A stretch of 5,162 nucleotides of DNA from Moraxellaceae bacterium (GTDB lineage Bacteria; Pseudomonadota; Gammaproteobacteria; Pseudomonadales; Moraxellaceae). Shown here piece by piece: positions 1 to 5,162 of the stretch. The translations under genes and the position numbers were made by a program. Every line of letters begins with the position of its first letter. Within the stretch, counting starts at the first letter, position 1. The stretch is taken from assembly GCA_030146505.1 (NCBI GenBank), contig JASLCO010000018.1, positions 1 through 5,162 of the forward strand, read 5' to 3'. The notes under the pieces were generated by a model. That model searched no databases and was not told the DNA's origin. It worked only from the letters and a program-made list of their open reading frames with translations.

Positions 1-1124
1 ATGATGGTCTGCAGCTTGCCTATGCCCCAGATGCTCTTTACTTCCATCTTGAGCTTGTTGCGGATGATCTCGCTGGCGGCGGCCACGTCCCAGAGCTGCT
101 CGCGGGTGAGCTCGGGGTTGTATTTCAGGATGGAGTCCACCATCGAAAGACGCGTGAACTTGCCGCCGAAGTCATAGACCTCGCCCTGGTAGTCCACATC
201 GGTCTTGCCCAGGATGTCCTGCGCCAGCGTGCGCAGCATGTCCTCGGTCAGGTCCATGAGGTCGCGGTAATCCGCATACGCCATGTAGAACTCGATCATG
301 GTGAATTCAGGATTGTGGCGGGCGGACACGCCTTCGTTGCGAAAGTTGCGGTTGATCTCGAAGACGCGCTCGAAACCACCGACCACCAGACGCTTGAGAT
401 AAAGCTCAGGAGCGATGCGCAGGAACAGCGGCATGTCCAGGGCATTGTGGTGCGTGGTGAAGGGCTTGGCGGCGGCACCACCGGGAATCACGTGCATCAT
501 GGGCGTTTCCACTTCCATGAAGTCACGGCCGGTCATGAAGCGACGGATACCGTCGATGACCTTGGAGCGCACGATGAAGGCACGGCGCGTCTCTTCACTC
601 ACGATGAGATCGACGTAACGCTGGCGGTACTTCATTTCCTGGTCGGCGATGCCGTGGAACTTGTCCGGCAGCGGACGCAGGGCCTTGGTCAGCAGGCGCA
701 GCTCTTCCACATGCAGGGACAGCTCGCCGGTCTTGGTCTTGAAGACATAACCCTTCGCGCCAACGATGTCACCCATATCCCACTTTTTGAAAGCATTATA
801 GGTTTCTTCGCCTATGGCTTCCTTGGAAATATAGAGCTGGATACGACCCGACATATCCTGGATGGTGGTGAAGCTGGCCTTGCCCATGATGCGCTTCAGC
901 AGGATACGGCCGGCAATAGCAAAGTGCTTCTTGTCGCTCTCGAGAACATCGTTCTCCAGCGCGCCAAAGCGGGCTACAAGATCAGCAGCAACAGCATCAC
1001 GTTTGAAATCATTGGGGAAGGCAACTTTCTGGTTAGCGCGTATCTCGCCCAGCTTCTGCTTGCGCTCGGCAATCAGCTTGTTGACGTCCATCACCTGATT
1101 TTCGCTGTTCTGCTCTTCGCTCAT
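1..1124 (-). CDS. lysS: Lysyl-tRNA synthetase, class II (partial, C-terminus outside window)
   Basis: Charges tRNA-Lys with lysine using ATP, in the cytoplasm. The visible 374 codons read MSEEQNSENQVMDVNKLIAE at the start. An N-terminal OB-fold anticodon-binding domain spans about residues 65-150 (AGRILLKRIMGKASF onward). The class II catalytic core follows: the conserved KYRQRYVDLI at 165-174, motif 1 around 184-210 (ending FMEVETPMM), the substrate-pocket segment IPGGAAAKPFTTHHNALD (213-230), and motif 2 around 251-280 with FRNEG at 261-265 and the following RHNPEFTMIE. The family is about 500 residues, so roughly 130 C-terminal residues including motif 3 lie beyond base 1; this is a window cut, not a broken gene. 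The ATG at 1124 is chosen because AGGTGA lies six bases upstream. The gene follows prfB by 141 bases, as in the E. coli prfB-lysS operon, with an inverted palindrome pair between them. The identification is secure from family knowledge; operon membership is inferred. Confidence 0.97.
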   Translation of the reverse strand, partial: MSEEQNSENQVMDVNKLIAERKQKLGEIRANQKVAFPNDFKRDAVAADLVARFGALENDVLESDKKHFAIAGRILLKRIMGKASFTTIQDMSGRIQLYISKEAIGEETYNAFKKWDMGDIVGAKGYVFKTKTGELSLHVEELRLLTKALRPLPDKFHGIADQEMKYRQRYVDLIVSEETRRAFIVRSKVIDGIRRFMTGRDFMEVETPMMHVIPGGAAAKPFTTHHNALDMPLFLRIAPELYLKRLVVGGFERVFEINRNFRNEGVSARHNPEFTMIEFYMAYADYRDLMDLTEDMLRTLAQDILGKTDVDYQGEVYDFGGKFTRLSMVDSILKYNPELTREQLWDVAAASEIIRNKLKMEVKSIWGIGKLQTI

Positions 1125-1130
1125 TTTCTC

Positions 1131-1136
1131 TCACCT
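1131..1136 (-). promoter_or_regulatory. Shine-Dalgarno sequence of lysS
   Basis: On the minus strand AGGTGA is followed by the six-base spacer GAGAAA and then ATG. AGGTGA matches the distal part of the ideal TAAGGAGGTGA complement of the 16S rRNA 3' end. It is the only clear ribosome binding site among the three gene starts in the window and fixes the lysS start. Confidence 0.8.
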
Positions 1137-1143
1137 GTTTCAG

Positions 1144-1239
1144 TCCCCTCTCCCTCCGGGAGAGGGTCAGGGTAAGGGGAACACCCCACATTCATCTCAA
1201 GCCTGCCCTCACCCCGGCCCTCTCCCGGAGGGAGAGGGA
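1144..1239. repeat. Inverted pair of REP-like palindromic units between prfB and lysS
   Basis: Two units of about 36 bases face each other. Each contains a 9-bp perfect stem, CCCTCTCCC paired with GGGAGAGGG, around a three-base loop (1146-1166 and 1218-1238). Each also carries a G-rich tail on the inner side: GGGTCAGGGTAAGGGGA on the left, and the reverse complement GGGCCGGGGTGAGGGCA on the right. The units are near-perfect inverted copies, so the RNA could form either two small hairpins or one long imperfect stem with a loop at about 1181-1203. Similar GGGAGAGGGTGAGGG-type intergenic repeats are common in proteobacterial genomes, which suggests a dispersed noncoding family resembling a BIME (a REP-pair element). 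There is no T-run, so this is not a standard terminator. It lies in the probable prfB-lysS transcript, ending 8 bases upstream of the lysS Shine-Dalgarno. Confidence 0.8.
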
Positions 1240-1265
1240 GAAAAGCGAAGGAAGAAGGGGAATAC

Positions 1266-2361
1266 TTAAAGGCCCATCTTCAAAGAAGCCTGAATAAACT
1301 CGTCGATATCCCCGTCCAGCACGGCACCGGGATTGGAATTCTCGATATTGCTGCGCAGGTCTTTCACACGCGACTGGTCCAGCACATAGGAACGGATCTG
1401 GCTGCCCCAGCCCACATCGGACTTGGTTTCTTCCAAGGCCTGCTTGGCGGCATTGCGCTTCTGCATTTCCAGCTCATAGAGCTTGGCACGCAAGAGCTTC
1501 CAGGCACGGTCACGGTTGGCATGCTGCGAACGTTCGTTCTGCACGGCCACCACGGTATTGGTAGGGATATGCGTCAGACGCACGGCCGAGTCGGTCTTGT
1601 TCACGTGCTGGCCGCCGGCGCCGGAAGAACGGTAAGTGTCTTCGCGCACATCCGACTTGTTGATTTCGATTTCAATATTGTCATCGACTTCCGGCGAGAC
1701 GAAGACGCCCACAAAAGAAGTGTGACGACGATTGCCGGAATCAAACGGGGATTTGCGCACAAGGCGGTGCACACCGGTTTCGGTACGCAGCCAGCCATAA
1801 GCGTAAGGACCTTCAATACGCAGCGTGGTGGACTTGATGCCGGCCACATCACCTTCGGATTCTTCCAGCACTTCGCCCTTGAAACCGTGACGATCTATCC
1901 AGCGCAGATACATGCGCTGCAGCATGGAGGCCCAATCCTGTGCCTCGGTACCGCCAGCACCGGACTGGATATCCAAGAAGGCATTATTGGCATCCATTTC
2001 GCCGGAGAACATGCGACGGAATTCGAGGTCGGCCACAGCCTTTTCCAGGCCGTCGAGCTCGGTGGTGACATCACCCAGAGTGCCTTCGTCATCTTCTTCG
2101 ACAGCAAGATCCAGCAGGTCCTTGGCATCGACAAGACCGGACTCGAGTTTATCCAGCGTGAGTACCACGCCTTCGAGCTCAGCACGCTCGCGGCCTATGG
2201 CCTGGGCTTTTTCGGGATCATTCCAGAGCGTGGGATCTTCCAGCTCGCGCATCACCTCTTCGAGGCGTTCTTTCTTCAGGTCGTAGTCAAAGATACCCCC
2301 GGAGCGAAGAAGCACGCTCGGCGAGGTCTTTGATGCGGTTGAGATAGGGATTGATTTCCAT
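1266..2361 (-). CDS. prfB: Peptide chain release factor 2, expressed through a programmed +1 frameshift
   Basis: Recognises UGA and UAA stop codons in the ribosomal A site and triggers peptide release. The reading frame is split: ATG at 2361 encodes 24 residues, MEINPYLNRI to SSLRGYL, then meets an in-frame TGA (2289-2287). Skipping T2289 joins DYDLKKERLEEV and gives a 364-residue protein, against 365 in E. coli. Visible features are an N-terminal helical domain (about 1-110), FRRMFSGE (114-121), AGGTEAQDWASMLQRMYLRW (135-154), the stop-codon-reading tripeptide SPF at 204-206, and the catalytic GGQ loop at 249-251 in SSGAGGQHVNKT. The residue matching E. coli position 246 (Thr in K-12) is Ser here. 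The start is supported by the family N-terminus MEINP, although no Shine-Dalgarno precedes it. The split is the known RF2 autoregulatory device, not a mutation: when RF2 is scarce, the ribosome pauses at UGA and shifts. recJ lies 76 bases upstream and lysS 141 bases downstream. Confidence 0.97.
2286..2301 (-). promoter_or_regulatory. RF2 programmed +1 frameshift site
   Basis: The minus strand reads CGG GGG TAT CTT TGA C across codons 21-25 of prfB. GGGGG acts as an internal Shine-Dalgarno-like stimulator, CTT is the slippery P-site codon, and TGA followed by C is a poorly terminating stop context. From memory the E. coli site is AGG GGG TAT CTT TGA C, so only one base differs. Peptidyl-tRNA-Leu slips from CTT to TTT, and decoding continues with GAC (Asp25). 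The mechanism is established for RF2 genes; its operation here follows from the conserved site plus the intact downstream frame. Confidence 0.96.
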
Positions 2362-2394
2362 GGGGAACAGCGGTCGGTATCAGGAAAGGCGCGG

Positions 2395-2400
2395 ATTGTA
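2395..2400 (-). promoter_or_regulatory. Candidate -10 box of a prfB promoter
   Basis: The minus strand carries TACAAT, one mismatch from TATAAT, preceded by GC. Its upstream edge is 39 bases before the prfB ATG, which would give a leader of roughly 25-30 bases. At 17-base spacing the -35 position reads TACCGG, a poor match, so this would be a weak or activator-dependent sigma-70 promoter. It lies directly after the recJ hairpin candidate, so prfB could be transcribed separately. Chance occurrence is possible. Confidence 0.35.
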
Positions 2401-2404
2401 GCGG

Positions 2405-2430
2405 AAAGCCCCGGCGCCCGGTACCGGGGC
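2405..2430 (-). terminator. Weak terminator-like hairpin after recJ
   Basis: Eight bases past the recJ stop, the minus strand can form GCCCCGG paired with CCGGGGC (2424-2430 with 2408-2414) around a nine-base loop, followed by only TTT before CC. The stem is strong, but the short T-run makes efficient termination doubtful; partial termination or 3'-end protection is possible. A perfect 12-base palindrome, CCCGGTACCGGG (2417-2428), overlaps the stem. Confidence 0.35.
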
Positions 2431-2437
2431 GGCTGAG

Positions 2438-4186
2438 CTACTGCAGGAGCTCCAGATACTCCACGCGCAGTTGCAGGGAGCGTGAGCCGCGGAACTCGTT
2501 GATATCCAGACGGTAAGCCAGACGCACGCGGCGGGCCTGGTTGGGCCAGACCTCGCGGTCGACATTGAAGGCAATGGCATCAAAGACGCGGTTGGAGGCC
2601 GGATGCGAAAGGCTGAACTTGATGTGCTTTTCCTTGAGCAGGCGCTGGTCCAGGCAGAGGAATTCGCCATGAAAGAGCGGCTCCGGGAAGGCCTGGCCCC
2701 AGGGACCGGCCTCACGCAGAAGATCGGCAAAGCCTTCGGAAAAACACTCCGGCGGCAGCTCGCCATCCGAATGCAGCACGGGCTCGAGATCATGGCGATC
2801 CGCCACCGCCCTCACCGCCTCATTGAAGGCCTCGCGAAAACGCACCAGATGCGCCAGCGGCAAGGACAGGCCCGCCGCCATGGCATGGCCACCAAAGCGC
2901 GTGATGAGACCGGGATTTTTTGCCGCCACCAGATCCAGCACATCGCGGATATGCACGCCGGGAATGGAACGGGCCGAACCTTTGAGTTCAGCCGTAGCAG
3001 GGTTGCGATCATCGCTGGCCGGCGCAAAGGCAATCACCGGCCTATGGAATCTGTCCTTGATGCGGCCAGCCAGAATACCGATCACACCCTGATGCCAGTT
3101 CGCATCAAAAAGACTAAAAGCAAAGGGCAAGGACTCAGCGGAAATCTGTAACTGCTTCAGCGCCGCCAGTGCCTCCTGCTGCATGCCCGCTTCTATCTGG
3201 CGCCGGTCAAGATTCAAGCCATCCAGCTCGCTGGCATATTGCGCTGCAAGATCGGGAGAATCCGTCAGCAAGGTTTCAATGCCGTGCGACATATCATCGA
3301 GTCGGCCCGCTGCATTCAAACGCGGTGCAACCTGGAAACCAAGATCCGTGGCGACAATCTGCTGCGGCTGTTTGCCGGCGACGGCCAAAAGCGCCGTAAT
3401 GCCTGGCACACAGCGACCGGCGCGTATACGCGCCAGCCCCTGATGCACCAGCACCCGGTTATTAGCATCCAGTGCCACCACATCAGCCACGGTGCCCAGC
3501 GCGACAATATCCAGATAATCCGCCAGCGACACTTCCGGCAGATTCTTTTCAGCAAACCAGCCGGCATTTTTCAGGCGGGTACGCAGACTGGAAAGCAGAT
3601 AAAACACCACGCCCACGCCCGCCAGATTCTTGCTGGGAAACTCACAGCCGGGCTGGTTGGGATTCACAATGGCATCGGCAGCCGGCACCGTGGCGCCGGG
3701 CAGATGATGATCGGTAACCAGCACGCGGATGCCGGCCTCTTTTGCTGCCGCCACACCTTCGATGCTGGAAATGCCGTTGTCTACGGTGATGATGAGTTGT
3801 GGAGATTTTTCCCGCTGCGCCAGGGCCACGATTTCCGGCGTCAGGCAATAGCCGTATTCAAAGCGATTTGGAACCAGATAATCGACATGACGCGCGCCGA
3901 ATTTCCGCAGCACACGCAGGGCCAGCACGGTACTGGTGGCACCGTCAGCATCAAAATCGCCAACCACCAGAATGCGCCAGTCTTCACGTAGCGCCTGCTG
4001 CAATAAATCCAGTGCGGCTTCCATGCCTTTCATGGCCTGTGCCGGCACCAGCCCCTTGAGCGCACGCTCCAGCTCCTGCGCTGAAGTCACACCACGCAGG
4101 GCATAAAGTCGCGCCAGCACGGGATGGATGTCGGGCAGCAAGGCGACATCATCGGGCAGCACGCGGGGACGTATGATTTTTTTCAT
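2438..4186 (-). CDS. recJ: Single-stranded-DNA-specific 5'-3' exonuclease RecJ
   Basis: Degrades single-stranded DNA 5' to 3' in RecF-pathway recombination, mismatch repair and base-excision repair, using Mn/Mg ions. The 582-residue protein is complete; E. coli RecJ is 577. The DHH core shows DFDADG (77-82), VDNG (135-138), DHH (159-161) and DIVALGTVADVV (226-237). After RLNAAGRL (289-296) and WHQGVIGI (364-371), the DHHA1 domain carries FGGHAMAAGL (431-440). The C-terminal part from about 470 corresponds to the OB-fold DNA-binding domain. All expected metal-binding motifs are present. The ATG at 4186 is supported by an in-frame TAA at 4213-4211, which leaves only nine codons upstream, none an obvious start. 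No Shine-Dalgarno is visible: the upstream bases read ACAAGTCCCATGCC. A REP pair and the thrC terminator lie immediately upstream, so the promoter is unclear. Codons 2-4 contain a run of seven A. Confidence 0.97.
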   Translation of the reverse strand: MKKIIRPRVLPDDVALLPDIHPVLARLYALRGVTSAQELERALKGLVPAQAMKGMEAALDLLQQALREDWRILVVGDFDADGATSTVLALRVLRKFGARHVDYLVPNRFEYGYCLTPEIVALAQREKSPQLIITVDNGISSIEGVAAAKEAGIRVLVTDHHLPGATVPAADAIVNPNQPGCEFPSKNLAGVGVVFYLLSSLRTRLKNAGWFAEKNLPEVSLADYLDIVALGTVADVVALDANNRVLVHQGLARIRAGRCVPGITALLAVAGKQPQQIVATDLGFQVAPRLNAAGRLDDMSHGIETLLTDSPDLAAQYASELDGLNLDRRQIEAGMQQEALAALKQLQISAESLPFAFSLFDANWHQGVIGILAGRIKDRFHRPVIAFAPASDDRNPATAELKGSARSIPGVHIRDVLDLVAAKNPGLITRFGGHAMAAGLSLPLAHLVRFREAFNEAVRAVADRHDLEPVLHSDGELPPECFSEGFADLLREAGPWGQAFPEPLFHGEFLCLDQRLLKEKHIKFSLSHPASNRVFDAIAFNVDREVWPNQARRVRLAYRLDINEFRGSRSLQLRVEYLELLQ

Positions 4187-4198
4187 GGCATGGGACTT

Positions 4199-4264
4199 GT
4201 AGGAGCGGCTTTAGCCGCGAACCCCAATGGCTTCCGGAAAGTTCGCGGCCAAAGCCGCTCCTAC
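4199..4264. repeat. Inverted pair of GTAG-type REP palindromes upstream of recJ
   Basis: The left unit starts GTAGGAGCGGCTTTAGCCGC and continues GAAC (4199-4222). The right unit (4241-4264) is its inverse with a single mismatch, and 18 bases separate them. Each unit has the GTAG tetranucleotide followed by an imperfect palindrome (GCGGCT, TT, AGCCGC on the left). This is the signature of REP sequences mobilised by RAYT (TnpA-REP) transposases of the Y1 HUH family; no such gene is in this window. Two inverted REPs at short spacing form a BIME-like unit able to fold into a long hairpin. The element fills most of the gap between the thrC terminator and recJ and ends 12 bases before the recJ ATG, unusually close to a start codon. 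Confidence 0.9.
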
Positions 4265-4276
4265 GAGAGGCAAAAG

Positions 4277-4305
4277 AAAAAGCCCGTGCGGGGCACGGGC
4301 TTTTT
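4277..4305 (-). terminator. Rho-independent terminator of thrC
   Basis: On the minus strand GCCCGTGC, loop CCC, GCACGGGC forms a perfect 8-bp GC-rich stem (4282-4300). It is extended by a flanking A-tract and T-tract and followed by TTTTTCTTTT. It begins about 17 bases after the thrC stop codon. The plus strand also has a six-T run after the stem, so the structure could act in both directions, but no plus-strand gene ends here. Confidence 0.92.
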
Positions 4306-4322
4306 TAACACGGTGATTCGAC

Positions 4323-5162
4323 TCAGGCCATCTGCGAAAGAATGGCGCTCTTCACATCGTCCAGCTTGGCATCAATGGTCTTGAGCACGGCATCGGCGCA
4401 CTGCTTGATGGCGGTGTCCGGATCCTTCAGGCCATTACCGGTGAGCGTGCATACGATCTTGGAGCCTTCGGGAATCTTGCCACTCTTCACATCGCGCATG
4501 GCACCGGCCAAGGAGGCAGCGGAAGCCGGTTCGCAGAACACGCCTTCGCGCATGGCGAGCAGGCGCTGGGCAGCGAGGATTTCCTCATCAGAGAGCTCGT
4601 CAAACCAGCCGCCGGAATCCTTCTGCAGCGCCCAGGCTTTGTCCCAGGACTGCGGATTACCGATACGGATAGCAGTGGCCACGGTTTCCGGATTAGCCAC
4701 AGGGCCACCACGCATGAAAGGCGCAGAACCAGCGGCCTGATAGCCCACCATCTTCGGGCGGTTATTCACGATGCCGCGCTCGTGATATTCGGTGTAACCC
4801 ATCCAGTGCGCGGTGATATTGCCGGCATTACCCACGGGCAGGCAGTGGAAATCCGGTGCAAAGCCCAGTTCTTCCACGATTTCGAAAGCAGCGGTTTTCT
4901 GGCCCTGCAGACGATAGGGGTTGATCGAATTCACGATGGTAACAGGCGCGTGTTCAGCGACCTGTTTCACCAGCTCCATGCCTTCATCGAAATTGCCACG
5001 GATCTGCAGGGTGATGGCGCCATACATCATGGCCTGGGCCAGCTTGCCCATGGCGATCTTGCCTTCGGGGATCAGCACGAAAGCGGTGATGCCGGCGCGC
5101 GCCGCATAAGCAGCAGCAGCAGCAGAGGTATTGCCGGTAGAGGCGCAGATGATGGCCTTGCT
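4323..5162 (-). CDS. thrC: Threonine synthase (partial, N-terminus outside window)
   Basis: A PLP enzyme converting O-phospho-L-homoserine to L-threonine and phosphate, the last step of threonine synthesis. The frame stays open to the window edge and gives 279 C-terminal residues beginning SKAIICASTGNTSAAAAAYA. ASTGNTSA (7-14 of the visible part) is the loop that contacts the PLP ring in this family. VLIPEGKIAMGKLAQAMMYG follows. GNAGN (111-115) is the PLP-phosphate loop, and LTGNGLKDP (240-248) is the conserved C-terminal motif. The compact sequence is the short threonine-synthase class of about 350 residues, as in Bacillus and Thermus, not the longer E. coli type. About 70-80 residues, including the PLP lysine in the SFKDRG region, are beyond base 5162. 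A GTG at 5078 is an internal valine, not the start. The gene ends in TGA at 4323 and is followed by a strong terminator. Homoserine dehydrogenase (hom) is often upstream of this type of thrC, but that cannot be seen here. Confidence 0.96.
   Translation of the reverse strand, partial: SKAIICASTGNTSAAAAAYAARAGITAFVLIPEGKIAMGKLAQAMMYGAITLQIRGNFDEGMELVKQVAEHAPVTIVNSINPYRLQGQKTAAFEIVEELGFAPDFHCLPVGNAGNITAHWMGYTEYHERGIVNNRPKMVGYQAAGSAPFMRGGPVANPETVATAIRIGNPQSWDKAWALQKDSGGWFDELSDEEILAAQRLLAMREGVFCEPASAASLAGAMRDVKSGKIPEGSKIVCTLTGNGLKDPDTAIKQCADAVLKTIDAKLDDVKSAILSQMA

Noticed and set aside
315..1175. 286-codon open frame on the plus strand
   Set aside because: It is antisense to lysS, whose minus-strand protein matches the family throughout. 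The plus-strand translation resembles no known domain and is a GC-rich shadow frame.
1170..1203. TTGAGA in the prfB-lysS gap as a lysS -35 box
   Set aside because: At 17-base spacing the -10 position reads CCTTAC, which is not promoter-like, and the hexamer lies in the loop between the repeats.
1144..1239. CRISPR-like or T-box or riboswitch element upstream of lysS
   Set aside because: There are only two copies, they are inverted, and there is no spacer series. No T-box (TGGNACCGCG) or lysine-riboswitch core is visible; palindromic repeats explain the region.
2287..2289. In-frame TGA taken as a nonsense mutation making prfB a pseudogene
   Set aside because: The stop is in the conserved RF2 frameshift context and the downstream frame is intact.
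1266..2315. prfB starting at the GTG at 2315 as a 349-residue protein
   Set aside because: Its first residues, MLLRSGGIF, do not match RF2, while the upstream frame MEINPYLNRI to RGYL plus the CTT TGA C shift reproduces the family N-terminus.
1521..2333. 270-codon open frame on the plus strand
   Set aside because: It is antisense to prfB, which has all RF2 motifs; it has no ribosome site and no recognisable protein.
2603..3991. Plus-strand open frames of 182 and 250 codons
   Set aside because: Both lie antisense to recJ, whose DHH and DHHA1 motifs are intact. Their composition is typical of reverse-frame shadows.
4323..5078. thrC as a complete 251-residue gene starting at GTG 5078
   Set aside because: The frame stays open to the window edge and includes the conserved STGNTSA motif upstream; the GTG is an internal valine.

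Overview
The window is ordinary housekeeping DNA from a proteobacterium with moderately high GC. All four genes are on the minus strand. In transcription order they are thrC (threonine synthase, 5' end outside the window), recJ (single-strand 5'-3' exonuclease), prfB (peptide chain release factor 2, with the classic programmed +1 frameshift) and lysS (lysyl-tRNA synthetase, 3' end outside the window). The protein sequences and the recJ-prfB-lysS order suggest a gamma- or betaproteobacterium. The GTAG-type REP palindrome upstream of recJ, of a kind common in Pseudomonas-like and other gammaproteobacterial genomes, makes Gammaproteobacteria the better guess. The genus cannot be read from this sequence.

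Layout from high to low coordinates: the C-terminal 279 residues of ThrC (5162-4323) are followed 17 bases later by a strong intrinsic terminator (4277-4305). A pair of inverted GTAG-type REP elements (4199-4264) ends only 12 bases before the recJ start codon (4186). recJ (4186-2438) is complete. A 76-base gap follows, holding a weak recJ terminator candidate and a possible -10 box for prfB. prfB (2361-1266) is complete once the +1 shift at codon 25 is applied. A 141-base gap follows, largely filled by a second, unrelated inverted pair of G/A-rich palindromes (1144-1239). lysS then starts at 1124 with a good Shine-Dalgarno sequence and runs off the window at base 1. No gene-free stretch exceeds 300 bases.

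prfB and lysS both serve translation and are cotranscribed in Escherichia coli, so the same arrangement here is plausible. RecJ serves recombination and mismatch repair, and ThrC serves amino-acid synthesis; these two seem to be neighbours rather than functional partners, and the terminator separates them.

I see no new biological system. The points worth a second look are regulatory: how recJ is transcribed and translated between a terminator and a REP hairpin, the possible long hairpin in the prfB-lysS gap, a two-codon upstream ORF overlapping the recJ start, and the very well preserved RF2 frameshift site.
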